From contig JAUMIR010000002.1 in assembly GCA_030847615.1 (NCBI GenBank), positions 120,164,309 to 120,228,308 of the forward strand: a DNA stretch of 64,000 bases, given 5' to 3'. The translations under genes were made by a program, and so were the position numbers. The stretch is from Gambelia wislizenii (taxonomy: Eukaryota; Chordata; Lepidosauria; Squamata; Crotaphytidae). Under the pieces are notes generated by a model. That model ran no database searches. It was not told the DNA's origin and was given only the letters and a program-made list of their open reading frames with translations. The first letter of the stretch is position 1, and each line of letters opens with the position of its first letter. Shown one piece after another: positions 1-12,205 of the stretch.

Positions 1-800
1 ACGAGACTGGTACAATAACCCATCTTTATTTATATGTATTATAATTCTAATGCTTGTCCCCTTCAATATATTCCCCGTTCACACTCACATACCAATGCAG
101 TCTTGTTTTTCACTGGTCGAAGGTGTGGAGCAGATCAGTTTCTGTCAACTGTTCCAACACATCTGCCGTTTTCATCTTTACCGCATCAATTGACTCAAAC
201 ATGTTCCTTTAAGCACCAATTTCACTTTAGGCAAAAGAAAAAAAGTCACATGGTGCCAAATTTGGCAAATATGAAGGCTGTTCAAGTGTAGTAATGTGTT
301 TATAGGCCAAAAACTCCTTCACAGAAAGTGCTATGTGAGCAGATGTATTGTCTTGAAGAAGAATGAAACCATTTCCCCACAGTTCTGGCTTTTTTTTTCT
401 GACTCTTTCTCTCAGCTTTGTCAAAACATCCTTATACATAATGCTGGTTTGGTGTGCTGCCTTCTGGAACCCATTCTGCCAAAATTACGCCCTTGATGTA
501 AAAAAATCCCCAACAACAAGCATGGCTTTGAATATGGATTTGCTTTGACGTGCTTTTTTCATTCTTGGTGGTGATGGTGTTTTCCAATGTATTGACTGTC
601 GTTTTGTCTCAGGATCATACTGGAGGATCCAGGTTTCATCACAAGTAAATGATGATTTTTTTGAAAAAGGTTTGGGTCTGCCTCAAGTTGCTGAAGAATG
701 TCACGTTGCTCGACTTTTAAACTTAGCATTTTTCCAGCACACAACAGACAACACAGCTGCTTTAAACAACAACTGACAATTAACTTAATGGCCAAGAGTG
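1..800 (-). pseudogene. mariner-family transposase relic (C-terminal half)
   Basis: Minus-strand translation in several frames gives the catalytic core of a Tc1/mariner transposase. The first acidic block (DETWILQYDPETKRQ) lies near 600-640. The second (QDNTSAH) lies near 345-360, and the block LAPCDFF near 235-250 supplies the third Asp. The last two Asp are separated by 34 residues, the D34D spacing of the mariner group. C-terminal residues continue toward position 35 with a FEQW-like block and a final GDY-like motif. Frameshifts and stops break the frame, for example between 440 and 560, so no functional enzyme is encoded. The N-terminal DNA-binding region was not recognised beyond about 750, and neither terminal inverted repeat could be placed; one end may lie outside the window. 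Confidence 0.85.
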
Positions 801-2800
801 TTGAGGTTTGTCATGCAGGTTCAGACATGTTCAAGGACTCGACTCAAGCATTCACAATCAGTTCTCCCTGATTTGTCTGCAAGGTAGAAACACAGTCTTG
901 TTATTTAATAGACAGACCTCTTACAGTGCCAGAGATTACTATGGAGCCATAAATAAAGGACCACAAGCAAGGTATATCCAGCAATAAGCAAGCTTTAAAA
1001 CCTTTTTTAAAAACTCAAAACAGTTAATTAATTTGAGAAACATCCAGTGGGACAGAGTCAGATCATATGTTATTTTATTTCATTTTAAAAAGGCAGCTAG
1101 CTGTTCCCTTATGTGTTCTGGTAAAACTTGCAGTTTGTATAAAGGGTCACATAAAAGCAGTAAAGCACCAACAGCAGGGAAAAGGTATTTCTGTATAGGC
1201 TGCATAAAAATACAGCCTTTCCTTATAACTCTTTAACTGAATTTCAGACAGAGTATAAGAAGAGCCTGCTGCTAACAACATAAATCTGTTCAAATGTGGC
1301 TGAATTATCTATAGTGGGAAAGCTGCCCAAATACCTTTAATGTTATTTACTTACTCACTGGGTAGCATGATATAAATCTTGAGGACTAGGAAGGTCAGTC
1401 GAACCAATCAATCCAATACCTTAGGATTTGTTTGTGCAATACTGTATTTCCCCAAGATGCTTCTGTTAAGACCACAGAGATAATAAGGGGAATTTATTAA
1501 TCTCCTAAACTGTGCACCCCTAGGTAGATCTCTGGAAAAATGCAGAAGATAATAAAAGCTGGCAGTAGCCTCTGAACACTGCTACTAGAGATTCCAAAAG
1601 TCCAAACATCTAGTTATCAGTAGCAAGATATACGACAACATGGCCATAGGCACATACCAAGAGCCTAATCCAAGGCAGTTTAAAAGAAAACCAATTCATA
1701 TTCAGGAATTCAAAATTATAAGGCATTCAAAGCATAAAATGAGTTGTTTCAAAATAAAAGTAGACTTTTTAAAATAAAAGCAGACTTTTTCCCCATCCAA
1801 GATGGAAAAAGAGTGAGACTCAACACACTTGCTTATTACAGAGCTTCTAGAAGTCTTTGTTCAGGCCACTTCAATTCATATAAGAGAGCATGGTGCATAA
1901 GCAACTGTAGCCACAAGTGTCTCTTGGGTAAGCATTAGGAAGTGAGAGTCAGCAGAACACTGATCTGTCTTAGACACTTGAGTCCTGCTCTTTAATGGAG
2001 AAACCATGGAAGGATTGTAATTTGAAGGTAGAGCCCATGTTCACCATACAGTTGCAGGCTCAATACATGAAATCTTCAGGAAGGGCTAAGAAAAACTCCT
2101 ATATGAATCCCAAGAGAGTCACTATTAGTCAGCACACTGCAGACAATATGGAGCAAGAAGGATCAATAGTCTGACATGGTGAAGGAAGTTTTCTTGTATT
2201 CTTCAAACTTTCATGACTACCCAAGGCTGCCTATTCCCTTTAGGGACTGGAACCAATCAATATTGCAGAGGCAGGTGAGATGAAAATGAACCGGGGCTAA
2301 AGAAAGCCCAAATGGCATCGTGTTCTGGAACCTGGAGAAATAAGCTTAGCAACAAACATTAGCATTTCAACTAGACATTTCAAGAAGGGAATACTCAGGT
2401 TGGCCACTGAGATACTTTGGAATAACTTTTGGAATTCCCAGTCAGCATTGCCAATGGAAAGAGGCTCAGCAGTAAAACATATGCCTTTTGTATACAAAAT
2501 GGCAAGTTAAATCCTTAATCTTTCCATTTAAAAGACTCTCAGAAAAAACGTCTACCTGAACCTCCAGAGTATAATTACTAGTCAAGGGACACTGTATTGG
2601 TTAAGACAGAACACACTATATTTTATTGTTTTCTATCTGTTTGCCAGAACAAACAAAATATAGGACAGAGAACTAAGACGTAAGTATTTTAACCAGTTAA
2701 AAATGCAAGAAAATAATAAGGCACCTCCCTATATTTTTACAACCTCGCCTTTAGACAAATAACATCACAGGGCATAGCCATCATGTAAAACCCAAAATAT
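801..2800. other. unassigned AT-rich sequence
   Basis: No coding region, RNA gene or recognisable repeat was found. Short ORFs lack any family motif. The end of the mariner relic may extend a little into this stretch. Confidence 0.5.
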
Positions 2801-2809
2801 CTGGCTCTT

Positions 2810-3415
2810 AGGGCTCATCTATATGAGGGGGGAAATGGACTGCTCCAGAGTAGTAGCAATTCGCAGCAGCTGAGACCTGTCTTAATGGTTAATAGAGCCC
2901 CTATAAACTTATCATGCGTCCTAGCCAAGGTGGCGGCTGCGAATGAATTACTCGCACTTTTAAATCTGCTGCTGCCGAAATTTTTTTTTTAAAAAAAAAA
3001 CATTTACCATGGTGCGCACAAGCGATACTTTGTATTATATTTGCAAAAGAAAAAAAGAGAGGAAAAGATAACTGTTTTATCACTTTACCGATCTCTTGTT
3101 TAGCCAAACATTCAACATGGCAGCAGCAGGTGCTTCCCCTGTTTGCAAGCCCCGCCCCATGCTCATCTGGCCAATCGGCTTGCGCTGCCTCTCCTATGGA
3201 AAAGTGCAGCAATGCGAATGCAACTGTCTTAACAAGAAGACATTTGTATCCCCTATGGACCTTTTTAAAAACTCCAGGAAGAGCTGCAAAGGCTTCTCCG
3301 ACAGAGTTTATAGTGGATTTGGCTGACCCCCTTCCGAATACAACACATCGATGTGAACGTGCATTTAGACAGATCACCTTCCATGCAAATTCCATAAGGA
3401 TTATTTTGACCATTT
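2810..3415. repeat. possible GC-rich DNA-transposon fragment
   Basis: The stretch is more GC-rich than its flanks. It begins with an end resembling hAT MITE termini (agggctcatctatatgag at about 2811), similar to the right terminus of the element at 35876-36509. It carries a long ORF on the minus strand (2901-3413, 170 aa) with no recognised domain, overlapped by ORFs on the plus strand. A matching opposite terminus was not found. The ORF is most likely fortuitous. Confidence 0.25.
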
Positions 3416-3419
3416 AGTC

Positions 3420-5155
3420 CTGACCTTAGTATCATGATATGACAAAATGGTTAAGCATAGACAGATACAGATATAAATATAAACCATTTCATTTTATATT
3501 TGAAGATTTTCAGATTACACATCATTTTGTTCCAGTTGTAATCAAACTGCAAAAGGCTGCTGATGAATGCTTGGGTCAGAAGCTCCAGATAGTACAGAAT
3601 GCCAGGTCTTGAAACTGCAGCTAGGGTGCCCAGTGGAACACCAAACTGCATTGAAAGAACTACAGTATAACTGTTAGCCTGCTTGTTACATACCATGTTC
3701 AAGGTCTTACTGCTAAGATACAAAGGTCTACAGACGTCAGGAAAAGGATGCCTAGCAGACTGCTTTCCTCTATTTTGGCAGTCAGCATTGAGATCTGCAA
3801 GGGGGGCTTCATGGGTTATTACTTTAAAACTGACAGAATGTCATCAACCAACTTCACAAAGGTGGAACTTCAAAATGGTGGTGCCTACACACGAGAATAT
3901 TCTTCTACAAGTGATCTCAAGGGGAGAAACAGTGTTTGGCTTTAGGCACCCGCTGAAACCACAGACATTCCCGAGCCAGTAATTATTCCCACTGCTCTGT
4001 TTCACATATTGATTGTTTGAATATTTAACTTATTGATTATTGTTCAACTATTTTAAATTGTTTTATAGAATTTTGTATTTCAATGTGGACAATTTGAAAG
4101 GTTTTCTTTATCAAGGGGGCCATTCTTCTAATTTTTAAAAAAGTTTATCCTGGATCCCGCAAAATTAATGCATTACTTTTTCCAGACACTGCTTTGCAAC
4201 TCTGCTTTAAGTTTGCTTTGCACAATTCCTAGGTCCACAATTGTTATCTTCACTGTTCCTTATAAAGGCAATTTGCAGTTGCTTGTTGTGAAAATGCCAC
4301 AAATACAAGATTTTCTAAAATCAGCCAGGATTACAAAGAGGCAACATTGGCAGGATAACGTTTCTCTGTTTTTTTTAAAATGATCAGTGCATCAGGACAG
4401 TTTTTATGTAATTTGCAACTTCAAGCAGCATGCATCGTTATCACTGTCATCTTCATCATCACCACCAGCAGCATCATTTTCAACATATTATCAAAGCAGC
4501 TCACAAGAATGGAAAACAAGTCAGCAGTATATAGGTACAACAGAAAAGTACTCATAAATATAACTCATGTAGTCATAAATATAACTCATTTCATAACACA
4601 ATATTTATATCCTCATTAGCAAGCTAAAACGTTGCAATTAAAATTTCCCTAAATACAGTATATGAAAAGCACTCCTTCCACAAGCAGAACAATTATCACC
4701 AAAAATCCACATTTAGCTAACAAACCTTTCACTAAACTAATCAGTAGCACAAAATACATCAGTATCAACATGTTACAATTTAAGCCAATTAAATTCAAAG
4801 TCTGTCAAAGCAATAGTGCTACAAGAAGACAGCACAAAATGGAGGTGCATTAACTAAAAGCAGCAGAAAACATGCCCACATTTTTTATTCCCACAATCAT
4901 CCCTGAAGTCCAGGCCAAGGAGTTTACTGATACAAATAATGTACCTGGGCCACATTATCTTGCAGCTCTCCTCTTGGGCATGCTCCACCACAGTCCCTTC
5001 TTTCTTGTAATGGGTGTCCCAAAACACATACCACCACCAATTCTTCCCATAATAAGAAGTAGGTGAACTCTCTATGCAGTCCTTCTAGGAGCAGTCTTTG
5101 TAGATGCCCTCCAAAGCCAGAAGGTACTGAGCCAAACAAGAAACAGGGACCTGGG
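3420..5155. other. unassigned sequence
   Basis: AT-rich sequence with a short ATC/ATT-rich patch near 4440-4500. Nothing coding or clearly repetitive was recognised. Confidence 0.45.
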
Positions 5156-5375
5156 AGATTTTCAGACTACACTGTTATAGTGTTATTATTCCACTTTAAC
5201 TGCTCTGGCTTCCTGCTGTGTAATTCTGGGGTTTGTAGTTTAGTGAGGCCTAAGAGCTCTCTGGCTGATAGTTGCAAATGCCCCTCCCTAAACTGGAAAT
5301 CCCAGCATTCAACAGGAGGCAGCCATAGCAAATATAGTGGAATAGTAACACTATAACAGTGTTGTCTGAAAATCT
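5156..5375. mobile_element. palindromic MITE (hAT-like, non-autonomous)
   Basis: The whole 220 bp is one imperfect palindrome. The left arm starts agattttcagactacactg and the right arm ends in the complement, cagtgttgtctgaaaatct. The arms contain the blocks tgttatagtgtta and ttccact and an internal 'aattctggggtttgtagtttagtgagg' type stretch that is characteristic of abundant squamate hAT MITEs (family knowledge). There is no ORF. A clean 8-bp target duplication was not found, because the arms continue into the flank. Confidence 0.75.
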
Positions 5376-5640
5376 AGCAGGTCTTGCAGTACTAATTACA
5401 GGTGCATGGTCTGAACCTAATCCTATGCCCTATCTAGATTAGTGCTCTCCTTCTGATTTTTATCTCAATTAAACAGGCCCTACATTTCCTGAAAAGCTTC
5501 TTCTTGCAATACCCTCTCAATGCTGAATATGCATACAAACAAGTAAGCTATATATAATTTAGGGACACAGACTGTGGGTGAGGGGAACTCTAAATCCAAA
5601 AAAAGATAACTCAGCTTCAAGTTTTACATCATGGTTAGAT
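5376..5640. other. unassigned spacer
   Basis: Short AT-rich stretch between the palindromic MITE and the L1; nothing recognised. Confidence 0.4.
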
Positions 5641-6410
5641 TTTTTTTTTTAATGCCAGATATTAAAAAATTGCTTTTCTATAGATGGGAATGAATTGAAG
5701 GGATTACAATCACATACCAACAAAGAAGACACAAAATAAATACATTGGAAAATGCAAAAGAGTTTATGAAAAATTAGATGAAGAAGCAAGGAGAAGGGCA
5801 GAAGAAAAATTTTAAAAGAAAAGGAAAGGAAAAGGAGAACAAGATTCACAAGAAGACTTAATCGAGAAAGAGAATGACAAAGAAGGAGTGGAAGAAGACA
5901 GGAAAGAAAATTCAAGCATGGAAGAACAGTTGGGTGAAGACGAAGAGGGAGGAAATATTGAGGAAGAGGATGGAACAATTTCATAAAATACCAAAATGAC
6001 AACAAGAATAAAGTCATGGAACATAAAAGGCTTAAATAGTCCCAAAAAAGGAACCAAGTATTTCACTTATTAGAAAAAAATAAAGCTGAAATTGTCTGCC
6101 TTCAAGAAACCAAAATTCAACAAAAAGATCTCAGTTAATTAGTAGAAAAAAGCTTGGACAATGTTTCTTTTCATCTTCGAAAGATAAAAGGAAAAAAGGA
6201 GTTGCAATCTACGTAAATAATAAATTTCCAGCAAGAGAAGTAATGAATGACAAAGAAGGTCATTATGTAGGGGTGGAAATCAAGTTGATCAACACAAAGT
6301 TAACACTAATTGGAATCTATGCCCCGAATGAAAAACAAGACAGCTTTTATAAAACAACTGTATGCAGAACTTGATAAACTAGATAAGGAAACATACCCAA
6401 CCAATCGTAG

Positions 6411-7680
6411 TGCTCCAATCAGCACCTTGAGGGTGTTTTTCAGCACCACCTCCTTGGCCTAGAGCTACATCTTAGCCTGTTGAGCTTCAGTAACGAAACA
6501 CTCAGTCAGCTCCCCTTGCTGACTTAATATGCATGCCCCTGACCTCTTCTTTCTTTTTTCCCCTCTTGTCCTACCTTGCAGGGTAGGTTTTTCCCACTTC
6601 CTCCACTCCTCACCCCTTCTGCACACAAAAACCCAAGCCCTTTCCCCCTCCTTCTGTCAGAGTAATATTACTTTAAGTGCAAAAGGAAAAATGTTGGAGC
6701 AACAGACCACAGACTAGCACAGCTGAAGTGGGTTTGTTCACATCTGTGGCTAGGCAGAGGGATGACTACCAAACACTCCTATATAGCCAAAGCACACAAT
6801 GCATTGTGTGTGGGTTGGTGTTGTGGAGAAAGAGGAGTGTTGCTGTTGAGTTTGTTAATGAGGTTTGCTGTATATATACTGTATTTGTTTATACTGAAAC
6901 TGAAGATAAAGACTTCCAGATATTTTTGGATGAACCTTGTTGTCTATAAGTCTTTTTGTGTGTGAAAGCAGGCCAGAGCTCTAGAACAGCTGCTAGCTGA
7001 AGCCTTTGTCTTTGTGCCCTTTCTGCTGTGCAGTTCTGCTGTTTTAGCTACTCCTGGGTTAGTTTGTCCCCAGGCTGTTCCAGATGCCCCTCAGTGAGTC
7101 TATACTGAGTAGACACCTTCTGCCCCGAGGAACTTACAGGCTGCCAAAAAAAAAAAAAAAAAAACTTTGAAAGGGGTAGGAAGGAGGTGGGAATCTGCCG
7201 GGGATTCCAGGCCCTCTTCTTCCTCTTTGGGGGACCCCTTGGGGTCCTCTGGCCACCCCTGGCTCTGCTTCCCATGGGGAGAAAGGCTTTCTTTGCAAAT
7301 GCTGCACCCAACGGGCTGCTGCCTGCTAAAAAATAAACCTCAAGCCAGTGGGAAGAGCCAAAGCCGGTGAGGGAGGGGGAATAGAATGGAGAAAAGTGAG
7401 CTCTCATTAGCTGCTAGCCTCCCCTCCATGGGAATCCAGCATGCTGCCCTCGAAGGGCAGCTAGTGTTTCAGTGGAAGGCTGAGGTTCTGCAGTCTGTGG
7501 GTGGGCCAAGGCAAGCCCAAAGACTCATGAAAAAGTTAGAGGTGACCATTCCACCCCTTGCTGGAGAGACTCCTTCGTTCCCTTTTCTATTCATTTATGT
7601 TTTAACAAGTGGTAGACAAGGGTCCCTGGACCCCCTCTTCTCTAAATGAGGCAGAGCTTTTGCATGCTACTTTCGCCAAG
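6411..7680. other. unassigned part of the L1 insertion
   Basis: Pyrimidine-rich near 6535-6655, with an A-run at 7147-7165. The stretch 6820-6940 (aaactgaagataaagacttcc) looks like the polyadenylation end of an LTR, but no paired LTR or coding part was found. No real coding region. Confidence 0.3.
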
Positions 7681-7688
7681 TATCTAGA

Positions 7689-8223
7689 CCATTGGTTCTT
7701 AACCTGGAGTCTGGGGACCCCCAGGAGTCCACGATGTCCTCGCAGGGGGTCCGTGAAGGCTCGAAAGTTGCTCCGACCACCTCCTGCCTGTAGTGGAGTG
7801 GTCATGTGACAGAAGCCAAGGCAAAGGCTGGCTGGGTGGCTTGGCCTGCGCATTGCCATTCAATCCACAAACTTGCAGGAAGAAGCAGGAGAAAAGATTT
7901 CCCTCCTACTCCAGTGCCTCTGAGGGAAGATTTCGAGGATAGTGTAATTGTATTATTGTTGTTATTAGGTATTATTATGATTATTAGGCTTTTAAATCTA
8001 AAGTCTTGTGGGACCATGGCAACAAAAGATATTTAAAGAGGCCACTGGTAAATAAAAGGTTAAGGGGCATTGTTGTAATTGTATTATTATTGTTGTTATC
8101 AGCTATTACTGTTATTATTGTTAGGGTTTTAAATCTTGAGTTAAATCTTGGGGGCCCATGGCAACAAAAGATATTTAAAGTGGGTCCCTGGTAAAGAAAA
8201 GGTTAAAAGGCACTGGCATAACT

Positions 8224-8255
<32 letters not shown>

Positions 8256-8348
8256 AAGGTTATAAATCTTGAGTTAGGTCTTGGGGGTCCATGGCAACAA
8301 AAGATATTTAAAGGGGGTCCCTGACAAAGAAAAGATTAAGAGCCACTG
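7689..8348. mobile_element. hAT-like non-autonomous element with internal tandem repeats
   Basis: The left end reads CCATTGGTTCTTAACC and the right end, reverse-complemented, reads CCACTGGCTCTTAATC. Such CAGTGGTTCTTAACC-type termini are typical of hAT-Charlie-like MITEs. The interior contains three degenerate direct repeats centred on the block catggcaacaaaagatattt near 8016, 8158 and 8290. Each is preceded by an ATT/GTT-rich microsatellite and followed by a terminus-like ggttaagrgccactg. There is no ORF and no clear 8-bp target duplication. Confidence 0.6.
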
Positions 8349-8352
8349 GTGT

Positions 8353-9060
8353 AATTGTATTAGTATTAGTATAGGTGTGCCCAGTGTAACATACACCATT
8401 ATGTGCCCTGCTGGGGTTTCAATCAGTGGTTGCAGCGTGGAGCTTGGAGTGGCAATGTTCATTTCACACGGTTAGCTACATGGTATTATTTTAGGAAAAA
8501 ATATTGCATTTTTGAACATGTGGGTGGTGATTGGCTGAGGGAGTGATAGGAGGGAGGGGCCCTTTGAGGCTGGGGGTGTAGATGCAGATTGAGTGGCAGG
8601 AGTGGATTGTGAGGTGGACAGGGAATTTACATGTGGGCGGTGATTCACTGAGGGAGCAAGGGGATTGGTTGGGTATGTTTCCTAAGCTGCCAATCAGCAC
8701 ACTGGGAAAGGAAACATACACAAGCCATATGTATGTATGTATCTATCTATATAGATATAGATATAGATATAGATATAGATATAGGTATAGATGGTTTATT
8801 TTGTAAGAATTGAGTCATGAAGATGGACCTCCCAACTAATTAATTGGATTTTTGGAATAGTAGACATTATTTACTTTGTTATACAACTAGACCAACTTTT
8901 GATATGGGTTTTGATATCGCCTGGAGCCCAGGGGGTCATATCATCGCCCTGCCGCCCCTGCTGCCGCTGTGGTGGAACCCAGGCAGTCAATTGGTGGTGG
9001 CGGTAGTGTGGGCAGGGCAACAGAGTGACTCACCCTTAATGCACCACTGGCGTATGTTAC
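8353..9060. other. unassigned sequence with microsatellite
   Basis: Contains the repeated block tgtgggyggtgattnrctgaggga (about 8520 and 8634) and a TATC/GATATA microsatellite at 8728-8792. The GC-rich stretch at 8920-9050 looks like another interspersed repeat. The ORF that runs into L1 from 8844 is L1-derived only after 9068. Confidence 0.35.
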
Positions 9061-9866
9061 GTTGGGTACAGCTAGTTACAGGAGATTTTAACGGCGTCCT
9101 TCAGGCAACAAGAGATAGAGCAGCACCAACAAATAAAAAACAACAGGACACTCTCCCAAAAGTATGTCAGAATATATTAGAAGACTTTAGTTTAAAAGAC
9201 GTATGGTCAACAAAATTTGGATTTACATTTTACTCTGAAGCACATAAGTCTATGTCAAGAATAGATATGTTCTGGACCTCGACAGAATTGCTGACAAAAA
9301 TTAAAGAAATGGACATAAACGAAAGAATAATTTCAAATCATAACCCTATAGAAATTCAGTTAAAAACGACAAAAAGAGATTACATATGGAGGTTAAATGA
9401 AAATATGTTAAAGGATGAAGAATTTGTTAAAGGAATCAGGGAGGAAATAAGATTTTATTTTGAGGTGAATAAAAGCGAAGACATAAAAGACAAGATGGTT
9501 TGGGATGCATTCAAAGCAACAGTTCGAAGAATTTTTCTTCAAAGAGGGCAGAAATAAAAAGAGAAAAATTAGAGAAAAACAAAAAATTAACAAGAGGGTT
9601 AAAATCAAAAGAAGAAATTTTAAGGAAACAACCAAAAAATAAAAAGGTACAGACAGAAATAAAATTATTACAAGGAGCTCTGAAGGCTGATTTAATGGAG
9701 GTGATTGGAAACAAATTAAAGAGGATGAAACAAAGATATTTTGAGAAGTCCAATAAGGTGGGCAGATGGCTCGTGTATCAATTGAAGAAAGACTCAGAAA
9801 AGAAATTGATAACAGAAATCAAAGTGGAAGATAAGGTTTATTTCTATGCAAGAAGACATTAAGACA

Positions 9867-9981
9867 TATATTAGACATATATTTTTCTGAAGATGCCAGC
9901 CACAGATGCAGGCGAAACGTCAGAAGGAAACTATTCCAGAACACGGCCTCACAGCCCGGAAAAAAACCCAAGGGAAATCTA
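9867..9981 (+). mobile_element. Penelope-like element 3' tail, inserted in L1
   Basis: A 115-bp insertion containing the PLE tail (ctgaagatgccagccaca, gcgaaacgtcag, ccagaacacggcctcacagc). The same tail ends the larger PLE fragment at 16009-16517. It is flanked by an exact 13-bp direct repeat, agacattaagaca, at 9854-9866 and 9982-9994. Removing the insert and one repeat restores the L1 reading QEDIKTIFKTFNE. The direct repeat shows the tail integrated as a discrete unit. The tail carries a hammerhead-like core at 9887-9923. Confidence 0.85.
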
Positions 9982-12166
9982 TAGACATTAAGACAATTTT
10001 CAAAACTTTTAATGAGAACTTATATAAGAAACCAGAATTAGACGACAGCCAAGATGTAGAAATGGAAAAATTTATAAAAGAAAATACACACGTGAGAATT
10101 ACAGAAGAAATGAAAAAGAAATTATCGCAACCTTTCGATAAAGAGGAAATTATACAAGCTATCAATCAGATGAAAACGGGGAAACTGCCTGGCCAGGATG
10201 GTTTTATATTAGAATTCTATAAAAAATTTCAAGAAGATCTAATAATACCGTTCCACCGAATGATTAACAAAATTAAAGATGAAGGAATTCCTGACTTGGC
10301 AATTGGCGAATATTATTTTAATCCCCAAAGAAGGTAAAGAAAGAAGAAATGTAGCAAATTACAGACCAATTTTGTTACTTAATGCTGATTATAAAATTTT
10401 TGCCACAATGTTAGCAAATAGAGTAAATATCATAATCAAGGAATTAGTTCATGAGGACCAGACTGGCTTTATCAAGGGTAGACAAATGTCTTCTAATATA
10501 AGAACCATGCTTAATGTGATTGAATATTATGAAAGAACAAACAATAAAAAAGCAGCATTCATTTCCATTGACGTTGAAAAGGCTTTTGACAGCGTTAATG
10601 GGCTGTACATAATGAAGACACTAGACGCATTAAATTTTGGAGAAGATTTAATTAAGAACATTAGAGCAATCTACAAATCCCAGAAAGCATGCTTATTGAT
10701 AAATGGGCAGAAAACAGGAATTTTTAACACTGAAAAAGGAACTCGTCAAGGATGCCCACTCTCACCGATTCTTTTTATTTTAGCTTTGGAAACCTTAAAC
10801 AATCAAATAAGGAAAGATGACAATGTCCCAGGTTTAAAAATCAAAGAATATGAACACAAAATTAGAGCGTTCGCTGATGACCTAGCGAAAACTTTAGAAG
10901 ATCCAGTAGATAATATTTCAAATTTATTGGAAATACTTAAAAGATTTGGTGAATTCTCCGGATTTAAATTAAATAAAGAAAAAAACAATTATATCTAAGA
11001 ATCTAACAAAAAAAGAAGAACAACTCCAATGTAAACCTGGATGTAAATTAGAAAAGAAAGCGAAATACCTTGGTGTTTGGTTAAGTAGAAGAAAAATCGA
11101 TCTCTTCGAAAATAATTACAAAAGAGTATGGTCCGAAATCAAAAAAGATTTACAAAGATGGAGTAAATTAGATTTGTCCCTACTTGGGAAAATAAACACA
11201 ATCAAGATGAATATTTTGCCTAGGTGCTTATTTTTATTTCAAAACCTCCCAATCTTGCAAAATGATAAAATAATTCAACAATGGACATTTGAGCTGAATA
11301 AATTTATCTGGGGAGGGAGGAAACCAAGGATCAAATGGCTAACTTTGACAGCGAATAAGGACTCAGGAGGGGCTTCATTACTGAATCTGAAGCTGTATTA
11401 TCTAGCTTGTGGAACGAATTGGTTGCTGAAATGGATTAAATTAAATGACTATAGAATCCTGATGTTAGAAGGCTTTGTTTTAAGATCTGGTTGGCACGCA
11501 TATTTAGTATATGGAAAATCCCAAGTAAATAAAGACTTTGGAAATCATATAGTAAGAAAGGCTCTTATGAGAATCTGGCAGAAGTGAAGAGAAAAATTTT
11601 ACACCAAATTACCTACTTGAATATCTCCCCACGAAGCTACATTAGGAAGATGGGAAAAAACGAAAACATAGTTAAGATACAAAGACACAATAGATCAAGA
11701 GAAATGGAAAGAAGGAAAAAGGAATAAATATTTGTACTCGAGAAGAATTGGATAAAAAAAGGAGCTCAAATGAATTGGTTTACATTTTTGCAACTTCATA
11801 ACAAATTTCAAGAAAATAAAAAGAAATACAACTTTGAGATGTTAGAGAATGATTTGGACAAGATAATTTGAAGAAAAGAGGGAAAGATAACACAATTATA
11901 CAAACTATTACTGGAAAGAGAGCTGGAAAAAGGAGTTGTGACAGAGAAGATGAACAAGTGGGCAACTGATATTGGAGAAATAATAGAAGCATAGAATCAT
12001 AGAATTGCAGAGTTGGAAGAGACCATGAGGGCCATCCAGTCCAACCCTCTCCCACGCAGGAAATCACGATCAAAGCATTCCCGACAGATGGCCATCCAGC
12101 CTCTGTTTCAAGACCTCCAAGGAAGGAGACCCCACCACACTCTGAGGGAGTGTGTTCCACTGCCTA

Positions 12167-12205
<39 letters not shown>

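Larger units (their letters stand above)
6396..9066. mobile_element. 2.67-kb segment inserted in L1 ORF2
   Basis: L1 ORF2 stops after KETY at 6395 and resumes with QLVTGDFNG at about 9069, so this segment is an insertion. Its ends read CCCAAC (6396-6401) and GTTGGG (9061-9066), each bordered by TA (6394-6395 and 9067-9068). This would fit a TA-targeting element with a very short inverted end, but the inverted ends do not extend further. No transposase is visible. The segment holds an A19 run near 7147-7165, the hAT-like repeat at 7689-8348, and a (GATATA)n microsatellite. It may be a composite of several insertions. Confidence 0.5.

Noticed and set aside
2901..3413. 170-aa ORF on the minus strand
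   Set aside because: No motif recognised, overlapped by plus-strand ORFs, and in a likely non-autonomous DNA-transposon fragment.
8733..8792. Regulatory or structural element at the GATATA run
   Set aside because: Plain microsatellite.
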